From Candidatus Accumulibacter iunctus (GTDB lineage: Bacteria; Pseudomonadota; Gammaproteobacteria; Burkholderiales; Rhodocyclaceae), in assembly GCA_002345025.1 (NCBI GenBank), contig DDUX01000057.1:15962-79961 (forward strand): DNA of 64,000 bases, in the 5' to 3' direction. Shown in pieces: positions 17,291 through 27,716 of this stretch. Every line of letters starts with the position of its first letter. Position 1 is the first letter of the stretch. The notes under the pieces are model-generated. The model saw nothing but the letters and a program-made list of their open reading frames with translations. It made no database searches and was not told the origin of the DNA. The translations under genes and the position numbers were made by a program.

Positions 17291-17686
17291 TTGCCTGAAG
17301 CTGACAAGCTGCGCGGTGTCAAGGTGATGGTCATCGACGACAGCAACACGATACGGCGCAGCGCCGAGATCTTCCTCGTGCAGGCTGGCTGCCAGGTGCT
17401 GCTGGCCGAGGACGGTTTCGACGCGCTGGCGAAGGTCGCTGATCACCAGCCGGAAGTGATCTTCTGCGATATCGTGATGCCGCGACTCGACGGCTACCAG
17501 ACCTGCGCCCTGATCAAGAAGAATCAGCGTTTTCGCTCGACACCGGTGATCATGCTGTCCTCGCGCGACGGTCTCTTCGATCGTGCTCGTGGCCGCATGG
17601 TCGGCTCGGACCATTATCTGACGAAACCGTTCACCAAGGACAGCCTGCTGCAGACCGTCGCCGCCTTCGCGCCGGCGCCGGCCTGA
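17291..17686 (+). CDS. pilG: Twitching motility response regulator PilG
   Basis: A 131-residue single-domain response regulator. MVIDDSNTIRRSAE is the PilG signature around the acidic pair, Asp60 in VIFCDIVMPRLDGY is the phosphoacceptor, and Lys in YLTKPF closes the site. It receives phosphate from ChpA and promotes type IV pilus extension and cAMP signalling in Pseudomonas. The start codon is TTG at 17291, directly after a strong GGAGGAGAG at 17279-17287; no ATG or GTG fits the conserved N-terminus. It is first in pilG-pilH-pilI-pilJ-chpA. Confidence 0.92.
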   Translation: MPEADKLRGVKVMVIDDSNTIRRSAEIFLVQAGCQVLLAEDGFDALAKVADHQPEVIFCDIVMPRLDGYQTCALIKKNQRFRSTPVIMLSSRDGLFDRARGRMVGSDHYLTKPFTKDSLLQTVAAFAPAPA

Positions 17687-17736
17687 GCGAACAGCAGCGT
17701 GTCGACCGATACGGGTACCTGCAGAGGCTGGACGCG

Positions 17737-18099
17737 ATGACCATCAGGAAGATCCTCGTTGTTGATGATTCACCGACCGAACGCTATGTCCTTGGTGAAC
17801 TGCTGACGAGCAACGGTTATCAGGTCATTACCGCAGAAAACGGCGAGGAAGGAATCGCCAAGGCGAGAAGCGAGATGCCCGACCTGATCCTGATGGATGT
17901 CGTCATGCCGGGACTCAATGGCTACCAGGCAACGCGGACGCTGACCCGCGACCCGACGACGCGCAGCATACCGGTCATCGTGTGCACGACGAAGGGCCAG
18001 GAAACCGACAAGATCTGGGGATTGCGTCAGGGCGCCCACGATTACATGGTCAAGCCCGTGAATGGCCCGGAATTGCTGGCCAAGATCGCAGCGCTCTGA
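17737..18099 (+). CDS. pilH: Twitching motility response regulator PilH
   Basis: A 120-residue single-domain CheY-like protein. Acidic pair in ILVVDDSPTERYVL, phosphoacceptor Asp54 in LILMDVVMPGLNGY, and Lys in YMVKPV. In the Pil-Chp system PilH acts as a phosphate sink or as the retraction-side regulator. It lies 50 bp after pilG and 18 bp before pilI. Confidence 0.93.
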   Translation: MTIRKILVVDDSPTERYVLGELLTSNGYQVITAENGEEGIAKARSEMPDLILMDVVMPGLNGYQATRTLTRDPTTRSIPVIVCTTKGQETDKIWGLRQGAHDYMVKPVNGPELLAKIAAL

Positions 18100-18117
18100 A
18101 AAGACGGTAGCCGAGGA

Positions 18118-18627
18118 ATGACCAAGAAGATCAGACTACATGAGTTTCAGTCCTACCTCGCAGCACGTCTTGCCGGCACCAGTACGCAGACGGCTGCCGG
18201 ACTGCTTGGCATGCAGGCGGGTTCGGAGTACTGGCTGCTCGATCTGGCCGACTCGGGCGAGATCGTCCCGCTGACGACGCTGACGACGGTTCCGCTGACC
18301 AAGCCGTGGTTCGCAGGCCTGGCCAACATCCGCGGCAATCTGTACTCGGTGGTCGACCTGTCGGCCTTCGTCGGCAAGGAAGTGACGCCCCGCAACAGCA
18401 GCTCGCGGCTGCTCCTGATCGGCACCCGACATGGCAGCAACGCCGCCCTGCTGGTAAACCGCATGATCGGTCTTCGCAATGTGGACGCGCTGACGCCCGA
18501 AACTGCGACCGATGACGCCCCGGCCTGGGCGCCGGAGCTCTATGCCGACAACGAGGGCCGTCGCTGGAGGAAACTCAAGGTGCGCGAACTGCTGGCCGAC
18601 GAGAACTTCATGGACATAGCCGCTTGA
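18118..18627 (+). CDS. pilI: PilI, CheW-like adaptor of the Pil-Chp system
   Basis: A 169-residue CheW-domain protein (about residues 30-165). It couples the receptor PilJ to the kinase ChpA. Visible CheW features are EYWLLDLADSGEIVPL, the LANIRGNLYSVVDLSAFVG core (RG.....DL), and LLVNRMIGLRNV. An ATG follows GAGGA. The end of the protein lies 79 bp before pilJ. Confidence 0.92.
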   Translation: MTKKIRLHEFQSYLAARLAGTSTQTAAGLLGMQAGSEYWLLDLADSGEIVPLTTLTTVPLTKPWFAGLANIRGNLYSVVDLSAFVGKEVTPRNSSSRLLLIGTRHGSNAALLVNRMIGLRNVDALTPETATDDAPAWAPELYADNEGRRWRKLKVRELLADENFMDIAA

Positions 18628-18706
18628 GCGGCGGCAGCTCACGGACACACGCAGCACGTGACGACGAGCCTGTTCTTCGTCGAGGCAACGTAACCGGAGG
18701 AGGAAG

Positions 18707-20881
18707 ATGACGTTCAAACTCAAGCTGCCGGCCTTGCTGTCCCGCCTGAAGGACCCGGCGGGCGAAACGCTGCCGACCCGCACGATTCTCGATCCGGGAA
18801 CGCCAGCGAAAAGGAAGGGACCGGTTTCCTGGTCGCCGGCATTGCTGAACCTGACCCGTCTGCCGGTTGCCAAGCGGCTGCAGCTGCTCGGTGGCGCCCT
18901 CGTTCTCGTCATGCTGGTGATTGCCGTCGTCGTCTATCGGGACAGTCGTCAGGCCGGCTACAACGCCGCCTACATCGCGACCGCAGGCGACATGCGCATG
19001 CTCTCGCAGCGACTGGCGAAGGCGTCGAGCCTTGCCCTCCTCGGTGATCCGGCAGCCTTCAGGCAGCTCCGCGAGTCGCGTGACAGCTTCGCCGGCAACA
19101 TCGAGAGGCTGAGCAACGGCGGCGAACTCGCCTCGGGCTGGGTGCCGCCGTCGCCGATCCGCGTTCAGCCGCAACTGGAGGAGCTGGCCCGCGTATGGGA
19201 GAAGACCGACCGCAACGCCGGCCGCCTGCTCGAGATGGAGAAGAACCTGGTTTCCCTGGGCAAGGAGGTCGCCTCGATCAACGACCGCAACCCACAGTTG
19301 CTCGACCTGGCAGAACAGCTCGCTGCACTCAAGCTGCAGGGCAACGCCAGCACGCGTGACATCGCAGCTGCCAATCAGCTCGTCATGCTGACGCAACGGA
19401 TCGCCAAGAATGCGAACGCGCTCCTGCTCGGCGACGCGATCGACCCGGAAGTCGCCTTCCTCCTCGGAAAGGACACCAATACCTTTCGCGATACGGTGCA
19501 TGCCCTCGGCAAGGGCAGCGAATCACTGCGCATTGCCGCAACGACCGACCCCGAAGCCCGGGCCAAGCTCGGCGAACTCGACGCCAGCTTTGCTGACTAC
19601 CGGACGGCAGTGGGCGGCATCCTGGGCAACATGCAGCGCCTGATCATCGCCAAGCAGGCAGGCTCGCAGATCTTTCGCGACAGCGAGGAACTTCTCCAGG
19701 TGACGGACCAACTGGCGCAGGCGTACCAGGACCGGGGACTGAACCGCGCCCTCTATGGCCTCCTGATGGTCGTGCTGATCGGCCTGGCGATTGGCCTGGC
19801 CGTGCTGCTGGCGAGGACCTACCTGGCCGAGAGCAAGCGGCAGGCCGCGGAAGCCGAGCACGGCAGGCGCGAGACCGAAGCCATCAACCGGCAGAATCAG
19901 GACGCAATCCTGCGCCTGATGAACGAACTCGGTGACCTCGCCGACGGTGATCTGACGGTGACGGCGACCGTCTCCGAGGACATCACCGGCGCCATCGCCG
20001 ACTCGATCAACTACACCATCGAGGAACTGCGCCTCCTGGTCGGCCGCATCAACGACGCCGCCGGCCGGGTGACGCAGGCAACCGAACTCGCCCAGCAGAC
20101 CTCGAGCGAACTGCTCGCCGCTGCCGAGCGCCAGGCGGCGGAGATCAAGTCGGCTGGCCAGTCGGTTCTCGGCGTGGCGTCGACGATGACCGGCGTCTCC
20201 GGCGACGCGAAACAGTCGGCCAAAGTCGCCCGTCAGTCGCTGGCTGCCGCCGGCAAGGGGGCGCAGGCCGTCGAGGACTCGATCACCGGCATGAACCGCA
20301 TCCGCGAGCAGATCCAGGAGACTTCCAAGCGCATCAAGCGTCTCGGAGAGTCGTCGCAGGAGATCGGCGAGATCGTCGAGCTGATCTCGGACATTACCGA
20401 GCAGACCAACGTCCTGGCGCTCAACGCCGCCATCCAGGCGGCTTCGGCCGGCGAGGCCGGACGTGGTTTCACGGTCGTCGCCGAGGAAGTGCAGAGGCTC
20501 GCCGAGCGCTCCGCCGAGGCGACGAAACAGATCGGTGCGATCGTCAGGACGATCCAGACCGACACCCAGGACACGGTCTCGGCGATGGAAGAGTCGACCC
20601 GAGGGGTGGTCGAGGGGGCGCGGCTGTCCGACGCCGCTGGCCAGGCGCTGGCGGAGATCGGCGCGGTGACGAGAACGCTGACGGACCTGATCGAGAACAT
20701 CTCCGGCGCCACGCGCCAGGCCGCCGACTCGGCAACCAGGGTCGCGCGCAAGATGCAGGAGATCCTTCTCGTCACCGGGCAGACGACCGCCGGAACCCAG
20801 AAGACGGCGACGGCGATCGGCGAGCTGGCCGGCCTGGCCACCGAGCTCAAGGGTTCGGTAGCCGGGTTCAAGGTCTCCTGA
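18707..20881 (+). CDS. pilJ: PilJ, methyl-accepting chemotaxis protein for twitching motility
   Basis: A 724-residue receptor. TM1 spans about residues 59-77 and TM2 about 347-370. Between them lies a helical periplasmic region with two PilJ-type modules that share the pattern [17 protein letters not shown] and [22 protein letters not shown] segment and a cytoplasmic coiled-coil follow, with the conserved hairpin ([20 protein letters not shown], about residue 563 on). It senses pilus state or surface contact and signals through PilI to ChpA. GGAGGAGGAAG precedes the ATG. No CheR- or CheB-like gene (pilK/chpB) is found in this cluster. Confidence 0.93.
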   Translation: MTFKLKLPALLSRLKDPAGETLPTRTILDPGTPAKRKGPVSWSPALLNLTRLPVAKRLQLLGGALVLVMLVIAVVVYRDSRQAGYNAAYIATAGDMRMLSQRLAKASSLALLGDPAAFRQLRESRDSFAGNIERLSNGGELASGWVPPSPIRVQPQLEELARVWEKTDRNAGRLLEMEKNLVSLGKEVASINDRNPQLLDLAEQLAALKLQGNASTRDIAAANQLVMLTQRIAKNANALLLGDAIDPEVAFLLGKDTNTFRDTVHALGKGSESLRIAATTDPEARAKLGELDASFADYRTAVGGILGNMQRLIIAKQAGSQIFRDSEELLQVTDQLAQAYQDRGLNRALYGLLMVVLIGLAIGLAVLLARTYLAESKRQAAEAEHGRRETEAINRQNQDAILRLMNELGDLADGDLTVTATVSEDITGAIADSINYTIEELRLLVGRINDAAGRVTQATELAQQTSSELLAAAERQAAEIKSAGQSVLGVASTMTGVSGDAKQSAKVARQSLAAAGKGAQAVEDSITGMNRIREQIQETSKRIKRLGESSQEIGEIVELISDITEQTNVLALNAAIQAASAGEAGRGFTVVAEEVQRLAERSAEATKQIGAIVRTIQTDTQDTVSAMEESTRGVVEGARLSDAAGQALAEIGAVTRTLTDLIENISGATRQAADSATRVARKMQEILLVTGQTTAGTQKTATAIGELAGLATELKGSVAGFKVS

Positions 20882-20906
20882 GTACCTGATTGAAGAGGCT
20901 GCCCGG

Positions 20907-23900
20907 ATGAATGCCCCGACGGATTTCGACATCGGCCCGCTGACCTGGGTCAAGAGCGAGATAGACCTCGCACTCGAGCGTGCCGCGCAGGCGCTGCAGG
21001 AATTCTCTGTCGACAGTGCAGGCGACCAGGAAGACCGCAAGCAGATCAGGTTCTGTCGAACGCACCTGCACCAGGTTCAGGGAGCGCTGACGATCGTCGG
21101 CCTCGACGGCGTCACCCAGGTGGCCGAGGCGATCGAGTTCCTCCTCGAGGCGATGGAGAAGCAGGAACAGCCGGTCGATGCCGTAGCGCTCAACCTCGTG
21201 CAGCGCTCGCTGACGGCGCTCCGCCATTATCTTGACGACCTGATCAGCGGCCAGCCCAATCAACCGCTGCGCCTGCTGCCGCTCTACCGAGAGCTGCAGG
21301 CGGCACGCGGACAAAGCCGGGTCATCGCCAGCGACCTCTTCTTTCCCGACCTGCGCGTACGCCCACCGGCGCGCAGCACAGCGGCACACAAGCTCGAGCG
21401 CAGCGAGTTCGAACACCGTCTGCGGCAGCAGCGGGCACACTTCCAGCGCGGCCTGCTGGCGTGGTTGCGCGCACCGCGGGAGCGCGCCGGAGTACCCGAG
21501 ATGCTCAGCGCCGTCAAGCGCATCGAGGCGATTCAGGAGATGCCTTCGGCGCGCGCTTTCTGGTGGGTCGCGACGGCTTTCCTGACCGCCCTGGGCGAAG
21601 GCGCACTGCCCCCGGACGCCGATGCCAGGCAGTTGTGCAGTCGCATCGACCTGCAGACCCGCCGCCTGCTCGAGGGTTCGAGCAACGTCGCCGAACGCCT
21701 GATGCGCGACGCGCTCTACCTGGTCGGTATCGCCCGCAGCAGCCATCGAACGGTGCAGAAGGTCAAGCAGGCCTACCGACTGCCGGCGCTGATCGCTGCC
21801 GAAGCCGCTCCGGCGCCATTCGCCGAAGATGCGGTGCGGCGCCGTCTGCGGGACGCGATCTCCGCCACCGAAGAGGCATGGAACCGGTTCTCTGCCGGCA
21901 CCACCCAGGCCCTGCCAATCTTCCGCGCGAGCGCGGCAACGCTGGCGGCGGTTGCCGAGGAGGTCGGCCAGCCCGACTTTCGGCGCCTGACGCGGGCGAT
22001 CGCCGAGGTCGCCAGCTTCCTCGGGCAGTCACCTGCCCGCCACAGCGAAGCGCTGGCGATGGAGAACGCGACCGCCATCCTGCTTGCCCAGAACGCGCAG
22101 GAGAATATCCAGTACCTGGGCAGCAGCTTCACGCACCAGGTCGACGTGATGGCCGCCAGGATCCGCGACTGCATCGCTGGCACGCCGCTGCCACCGGAGT
22201 CGGAACTGCCGGCTCTCGACGAAATGTCGCGCCAGGCGCAGGAGAAGATGCTCGTCGGCCAGGTCGCCCGCGAGATCACGAGCAACCTCGCACAGATCGA
22301 ACAGGTTCTCGATGGCTTCTTCCGGGACGCCGACAAGCGCGCCGATCTGCTGCAGCTCGATGCGCCGTTGCGGCAGGTGATCGGCGCGCTGACGATGATG
22401 CGCCACGAGGGTGCGGTCGCCGTCCTGCGGCACTGCACAGCGGAAGTCTCGCGCTTCTCCGACCCGGCTTATGAGCCGCAGCAGGTCGATTTCGAACAGG
22501 TGGCGGAGCAACTGTCGCTGGTCGGCTTCTTCGTCGACGCCATGCAGACCGGCGCGGTGGACTTCGAGGCTTTCGTCAGCCGCATGCGGGCGAGTGGCGC
22601 GCCGGCCGAGACCGAAGCCGAGGTGGCGACGGTCGAGCAGGAGGTCGAACAGCAGAAACGCGAGGCACACGCCCTGCTGGTCGCGCTCAAGGAGCAGCCG
22701 AGCGATGCCGCGCTGCGGCAGGAGGTGGCGCAGAACCTGACGGCACTGCAGAAGGACGCCGACCTGGTTGCCGACAAGGAACTCGGGCAGCAGGCCAAGC
22801 ACGTCCTCTCGGCGCTGGCTGCCGGTGGCGACGCCGCGCAGCAGATCGACGCGGCGATGGCCACCCTCAGGCCGGAGGCGCCGATCGCACCGCCGCCGTC
22901 GGCAGAAACCATCCAGCTCTCGCAGGCGACGGCGGAAGAAGTCGACGCCGAACTACTGGGGATCTTCCTCGAGGAAGCGGACGAGGTTCTGGGCAGCATC
23001 CACGACAACCTGCAGCTCCTCGAGCAGCAGCCGCACAATGTTGAGGCCCTGACCGCTCTCCGGCGATCGGTACACACCCTCAAGGGCAGTGGCCGGATGG
23101 TCGGACTGAAGGATCTCGGAGAAGCGGCGTGGTCGATCGAGCAGGTCCTCAACCTCTGGCTGCGACAGGAGCTGGAGGTGACACCGCAGCTCGTCGACCT
23201 CCTCGGGCAGGCCTACGCAGCGTTTTCCACCTGGATCGAGCACCTGAAGAGCGGACTCGGCGAGATACCCGATATCGGTCGCATGAGCGCGCTCGCGGTA
23301 GCCCTGCGCGACGGGAACGAGAGCGGACCGGCAGCGGCGGAGCTCGCCCTGGCAACGGCCGGCGCCACCGAACAGGCAGGCGCCGGGAGCGCGCCGGCGA
23401 CAGCGGGCGAGCGCGCCCGCCTGGCGATCGCGCCAGCGCTGATCGGTATCTTCAGGGAAGAGGCGGCAACCCACCTCGCGACCCTGCAGCGCGAGTTCGC
23501 GCTCCTCGAAGGCGACCTCGTGGCACCGTCGAGTCACGAGATGTACCGCGCCGCGCACACGCTCGCTGGCATCGCCGGAACGGTCGGCCTCGATGCCATC
23601 AAGCATCTCGGTCATGCGCTGGAACTGGCGCTGGTGCGGCGAAATCATGCCGCCAATCGCGACAGTCTCGAGGCCTTCGAGACGGTGCGACAGGCGATCG
23701 CCGAACTCGCACTGATGCTCGCCGACGTCGCCCGCGAGCACGCACCCGAAGCGATCCCCAGCCTGCTCGAGACCCTCGATTCGCTTTACCCGGAACTCGC
23801 CGTCGACGCGCGCGTCGAGCCAGCCACGACGGCAGGCGAGGAACAGGCGACAGCCGAGGTTGCTCAGCCAGTGCCGGCCGTGATGCCGGCGGCCATCGGC

Positions 23901-26243
23901 GCAGCGAGCGCTGCCGTCCCGACGGAAGTCCCGATGGTGCAGGACGAGTTCGACGAACAGCTGCTGCCGCTGTTCATCGAGGAGGCGATCGACCTCAACC
24001 AGAACATCGCGGCACAGTTGCGCGCCTGGCGCAGCAACCCCGCCGATCCCGAGCCGGTGCGCCGACTGGCGCGCCTGTTCCACAGCCTCAAGGGCAGCGC
24101 GCGCATGGCCGGCGCGATGAGTCTCGGCAACCTGACGCATGCGATCGAGACGCGCATGAAGGAAGCGCAGGATGCCGGTGCGGCACCGATCGAACTGATC
24201 GACGACATCGACAACGCTTTCGACGTCATCATCCAGGTCGTCGAGAGATTGCAGCGCGGCGAAACGGCCGATACACCGCTCGAGATTTCCGACACGGCGG
24301 CACTCGACCTGGTCGGCGAGGCGCCCACTGCGGCACCTGCGGGCGCCGCCGAACCGGCGACCACCAGCGTTGCGCGTCCGGAGGCGCAGGAAGCCGAGGC
24401 CGAGGCCGCCGGGCAGCGGGCGAACCTGCGCGTTCGCGCCGACCTGATCGACCGGCTGGTCAACGAAGCCGGCGAGTTGTCGATCGCCCGCCTGCGCATC
24501 GAAGGCGAGATGCGAGGAATCAAGGCTTCGCTGCTCGACCTGACCGAGAACGTCATTCGCCTGCGCCGACAGTTGCGTGAGATCGAGATTCAGGCCGAGC
24601 TGCAAATGCAGTCGCGCACGGCCGTCACCGACGAGCAGCACGCCGACTTCGATCCGCTCGAATTCGACCGCTTCACGCGCTTCCAGGAACTGACCCGGAT
24701 GATGGCAGAGTCGGTGAACGACGTCGCCACCGTGCAACAGAACCTGCTGAAGAACCTCGACGACGCCAACGCTGCGATCATCGCCCAGGCCCGTCTGAAC
24801 CGCGAGGTGCAGCAGGAACTCATGTCGGTACGCATGGTCCCGTTTGCCAGCATCGCCGACCGTCTCTATCGCATCGTTCGCCAGGCCAGCAAGGACACCG
24901 GCAAGCGGGCGAACCTCGAGATCCGCGGCGCTCAGCTCGAACTCGACCGCACCGTCCTCGACAAGATGCTGGCGCCCCTGGAACATGTGCTGCGCAACGC
25001 CGTCGCGCACGGCCTCGAGGATGCGCCCGTGCGTCGCGCCGGCGGCAAGGCGGACATCGGCGAGATCACCCTGACGCTGGTGCAGGAAGGAAACGAAGTC
25101 ATCCTGTCGATCGCCGACGACGGCAGAGGCCTCGACATCGACCGGCTGCGGGAACGCGGCCTGCGCTCCGGTCTGTTGCACGCGGACGATGCCGACAACG
25201 CCGAGCGGGTGATCGACCTGATCTTCGCTCCGGGGATCTCGACGGCCAGCCAGGTTTCCCAGCTGGCCGGTCGCGGCATTGGCATGGACGTCCTGAAGAG
25301 CGAGGTGACCAGCCTCGGTGGTCGCATCGAAGTCCTGTCCAGCGCCGGCCAGGGGACCACTTTCCGGCTCTATCTGCCGCTCACGCTGGCCGTCACCAAG
25401 GCCCTGCTGGTTCGCTCCGGCAGTCGTCAGTACGCCATCCCGGCGGCCATGATCGAGCAGGCGCTCGACCTCAAGGAAAAGAGTCTGACGCGAATCCGCG
25501 ACAGCCGCGAGGCGGTCTGGACCGGTAGCCGCTACCCGTTCAGCTACCTGCCACACCTTCTCGGCGAGCCGCAGGCTCTGCCCGAGAAGCATCCGCAGTA
25601 CTGGATCCTGCTGTTGCGCAGCGGCAGCAAGCGGATCGCGCTGCAGGTCGACGAACTGCTCGGCAACCAGGAAATCGTCGTCAAGAACATCGGCGCCCAG
25701 CTGGCGCGGGTGATCGGCGTCGACGGCGCCACCGTCCTCGGCAACGGACAGGTCGTGCTCATCCTCAATCCGATCGCCCTCGCCAGCCGCGACCGCCTGC
25801 CGCCAGCAGTGTCGCCCGTGCCGACGGTACGGCAGCCGCTGGCTGCCGACCGCAGCACGGCGACGGTGCCGACGATCATCATCGTTGACGACTCGCTGAC
25901 CGTGCGCAAGATCACCAGCCGGCTGCTGGCACGCGAGGGCTACCAGGTGATGACCGCCAAGGACGGTGTCGACGCCCTCGAGCAGATGGTCGCAGTCGTT
26001 CCGGACGTGATGCTCGTGGATATCGAGATGCCGCGCATGGACGGTTTCGAGCTGACGCGCAACGTGCGTGCCGACAAGCGGCTGGCCGCCGTGCCGATCA
26101 TCATGATCACCTCACGGACGGCGGACAAGCACCGTCAGTTCGCGCTCGAACTCGGCGTCAATCATTATCTCGGCAAGCCTTTCCAGGAAGACGAACTGCT
26201 GCGACTGGTCAGCGGCCACGTCAGGGAACTGCGGCACGCCTGA
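20907..26243 (+). CDS. chpA: ChpA/PilL hybrid sensor kinase of the Pil-Chp system
   Basis: A 1778-residue CheA-like kinase. It has four Hpt-like histidines: His55 (HLHQVQGAL, in the FimL-like N-terminal region), His723 (HTLKGSGRMVG), His884 (HTLAGIAGTVG) and His1059 (HSLKGSARMAG). Then come the dimerisation/ATPase core from about 1170 (RLVNEAGELSIARLRIEGEM, LEHVLRNAVAHGLE, GRGIGMDVLK), a CheW-like domain from about 1490, and a C-terminal receiver with Asp1705 in MLVDIEMPRMDGF. Pseudomonas ChpA is longer, with more phosphotransfer sites. It phosphorylates PilG and PilH. The 3' end overlaps the converging phrB by 23 nt. Confidence 0.94.
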   Translation: MNAPTDFDIGPLTWVKSEIDLALERAAQALQEFSVDSAGDQEDRKQIRFCRTHLHQVQGALTIVGLDGVTQVAEAIEFLLEAMEKQEQPVDAVALNLVQRSLTALRHYLDDLISGQPNQPLRLLPLYRELQAARGQSRVIASDLFFPDLRVRPPARSTAAHKLERSEFEHRLRQQRAHFQRGLLAWLRAPRERAGVPEMLSAVKRIEAIQEMPSARAFWWVATAFLTALGEGALPPDADARQLCSRIDLQTRRLLEGSSNVAERLMRDALYLVGIARSSHRTVQKVKQAYRLPALIAAEAAPAPFAEDAVRRRLRDAISATEEAWNRFSAGTTQALPIFRASAATLAAVAEEVGQPDFRRLTRAIAEVASFLGQSPARHSEALAMENATAILLAQNAQENIQYLGSSFTHQVDVMAARIRDCIAGTPLPPESELPALDEMSRQAQEKMLVGQVAREITSNLAQIEQVLDGFFRDADKRADLLQLDAPLRQVIGALTMMRHEGAVAVLRHCTAEVSRFSDPAYEPQQVDFEQVAEQLSLVGFFVDAMQTGAVDFEAFVSRMRASGAPAETEAEVATVEQEVEQQKREAHALLVALKEQPSDAALRQEVAQNLTALQKDADLVADKELGQQAKHVLSALAAGGDAAQQIDAAMATLRPEAPIAPPPSAETIQLSQATAEEVDAELLGIFLEEADEVLGSIHDNLQLLEQQPHNVEALTALRRSVHTLKGSGRMVGLKDLGEAAWSIEQVLNLWLRQELEVTPQLVDLLGQAYAAFSTWIEHLKSGLGEIPDIGRMSALAVALRDGNESGPAAAELALATAGATEQAGAGSAPATAGERARLAIAPALIGIFREEAATHLATLQREFALLEGDLVAPSSHEMYRAAHTLAGIAGTVGLDAIKHLGHALELALVRRNHAANRDSLEAFETVRQAIAELALMLADVAREHAPEAIPSLLETLDSLYPELAVDARVEPATTAGEEQATAEVAQPVPAVMPAAIGAASAAVPTEVPMVQDEFDEQLLPLFIEEAIDLNQNIAAQLRAWRSNPADPEPVRRLARLFHSLKGSARMAGAMSLGNLTHAIETRMKEAQDAGAAPIELIDDIDNAFDVIIQVVERLQRGETADTPLEISDTAALDLVGEAPTAAPAGAAEPATTSVARPEAQEAEAEAAGQRANLRVRADLIDRLVNEAGELSIARLRIEGEMRGIKASLLDLTENVIRLRRQLREIEIQAELQMQSRTAVTDEQHADFDPLEFDRFTRFQELTRMMAESVNDVATVQQNLLKNLDDANAAIIAQARLNREVQQELMSVRMVPFASIADRLYRIVRQASKDTGKRANLEIRGAQLELDRTVLDKMLAPLEHVLRNAVAHGLEDAPVRRAGGKADIGEITLTLVQEGNEVILSIADDGRGLDIDRLRERGLRSGLLHADDADNAERVIDLIFAPGISTASQVSQLAGRGIGMDVLKSEVTSLGGRIEVLSSAGQGTTFRLYLPLTLAVTKALLVRSGSRQYAIPAAMIEQALDLKEKSLTRIRDSREAVWTGSRYPFSYLPHLLGEPQALPEKHPQYWILLLRSGSKRIALQVDELLGNQEIVVKNIGAQLARVIGVDGATVLGNGQVVLILNPIALASRDRLPPAVSPVPTVRQPLAADRSTATVPTIIIVDDSLTVRKITSRLLAREGYQVMTAKDGVDALEQMVAVVPDVMLVDIEMPRMDGFELTRNVRADKRLAAVPIIMITSRTADKHRQFALELGVNHYLGKPFQEDELLRLVSGHVRELRHA

Positions 26244-27669
26244 CGACGGCGTAGCGCTGCAGGGTGCGGCGCCGGGCTTCGTCGTGATCGACCAGCGGCG
26301 GCGGCGTCTCGCACCCGACGCGAACACCGCATGCGGCCTGCTCGCCGCTGCTCATTCGCCACGGGGCATGGATGAAGCGATCGGAAACGGCGGCCAGTTC
26401 AGGGAGGTAGCGGCGGATGAAGCGGCCGCCCGGATCAAAGCGCTCGGATTGCGTGACCGGATTGAAGATGCGGAAGTATGGCTGTGCGTCACAGCCGGTC
26501 GAGGCCGCCCATTGCCAGCCGCCGTTGTTGGCGGCAAGGTCGAAATCGTTGAGCTGGCGCGCAAAGAAGGCCTCTCCCCAGCGCCAGTCCAGGCCCAGGT
26601 CCTTGGTCAGGAACGAGGCGACGAGCATCCGCAGGCGGTTGTGCATGTAGCCGCTGGCGTTGATCTGCCGCATTGCCGCGTCGACGAGCGGGTAGCCCGT
26701 CCGCCCGGCGCACCAGTCGGCAAACGCCTGCTCGGCAGCAGCGCCCTGCTCCCAGACGATGGCGTCGTACTCCGGCCGGAACGAGCGTTCGACGACATGC
26801 GGAAAGCGGTCGAGAATCATGAAGTAGAAGTCGCGCCAGACGAGTTCGGACAACCAGGTCGCCGCGCCTTCGGCCTCCGGCCGCAGGGCGCCGGCAGCGA
26901 TCGCCAGCGCCACCAGCTCACGCACCGACACCGTGCCGAAACGCAGGTGCACCGAGAGATACGAGACGCCCTTGACCGCCGGAAAGTCGCGCTGCTGTCG
27001 GTAGAGCGCCAGGCGACCGACGAAGTCCTGCAGCCGCTGACGACCGCCGGACATCCCGGGAACGATGCCGAGCGCGCGCAGCCCGGTCTCGGCGAAGCCG
27101 AGGTCGGCCAGCGCAGGCACGCCGACCGCCATGGGCGATGCGACGAGGCAACCGCCGTGTCCGCAGTGGGCCTGCCAATCGTCTTCGCGCAGCCGTTTCA
27201 GCCATGCGTTGCGGTACGGGGTGAAGACCGTGTACGGCCGCCCGGCCTGCGTCAGAACCTCCTCCCCGTCGAGCACCGCCTGATCCTTGAACAACTCGAA
27301 GCCAATGCCCTCGGCACGCAGCGCCGCCGCAACCGCCGCATCGCGCTGCCTGGCCTGCGGCTCGTAATCCCGGTTGGCGAACACCGCGCGCACGCCCAGT
27401 TGCCGTGCCAGAAGAGGAATCTCGCCGCGCGGGCAGCCATGCCGGACGATCAGCGCGCCGCCGCGCGCCCGCAGTGCACGATCGAGTTCGAGCAGCGATT
27501 CGCGGATGAACTCGACCCGCCGATCGCCGCTGCGTGGCAGCGGATCGATGATCTCGCGATCGAACACGAAAGCGCAATGGACGCGACTGGCGCGTCGCAG
27601 CGCCTCGCACAAGGCGGCCTGATCGTAATCCCGCAGGTCGCGCCGAAACCAGACAAGAATGGACTCCAC
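26221..27669 (-). CDS. phrB: Deoxyribodipyrimidine photolyase
   Basis: A 482-residue photolyase/cryptochrome. The N-terminal antenna-binding Rossmann-like domain opens with ILVWFRRDLRDYDQAAL. The C-terminal FAD domain carries TWLSELVWRDFYFM, GYPLVDAAMRQINASGYMHN, and FDLAANNGGWQWAASTG, the set typical of class I CPD photolyases. It repairs UV-induced pyrimidine dimers with light. The start is a GTG at 27669. It is divergent from yqgE with 47 bp between the starts, and its end overlaps chpA. Confidence 0.93.
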   Translation of the reverse strand: MESILVWFRRDLRDYDQAALCEALRRASRVHCAFVFDREIIDPLPRSGDRRVEFIRESLLELDRALRARGGALIVRHGCPRGEIPLLARQLGVRAVFANRDYEPQARQRDAAVAAALRAEGIGFELFKDQAVLDGEEVLTQAGRPYTVFTPYRNAWLKRLREDDWQAHCGHGGCLVASPMAVGVPALADLGFAETGLRALGIVPGMSGGRQRLQDFVGRLALYRQQRDFPAVKGVSYLSVHLRFGTVSVRELVALAIAAGALRPEAEGAATWLSELVWRDFYFMILDRFPHVVERSFRPEYDAIVWEQGAAAEQAFADWCAGRTGYPLVDAAMRQINASGYMHNRLRMLVASFLTKDLGLDWRWGEAFFARQLNDFDLAANNGGWQWAASTGCDAQPYFRIFNPVTQSERFDPGGRFIRRYLPELAAVSDRFIHAPWRMSSGEQAACGVRVGCETPPPLVDHDEARRRTLQRYAVVRRAAVP

Positions 27670-27681
27670 TGCCGATTACCT

Positions 27682-27710
27682 TTGTGTCGGCCGCCAGCGC
27701 CGATTAGAAT
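27682..27710 (+). promoter_or_regulatory. Promoter of the yqgE-ruvX-pyr operon, probably leaderless
   Basis: TTGTGT (27682-27687), a 17-bp spacer, and TAGAAT (27705-27710). Initiation 7 nt after the -10 falls on the A of the yqgE ATG (27717). Only a weak GGGA three bases from the start could act as a ribosome binding site. Confidence 0.5.
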
Positions 27711-27716
27711 GGGAAT

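Noticed and set aside
22953..25592. An 879-codon open frame antisense to chpA
   Set aside because: It lies wholly opposite conserved CheA motifs, its translation is low complexity (Leu/Arg/Asp/Val-rich), and such frames follow from high GC at third codon positions.
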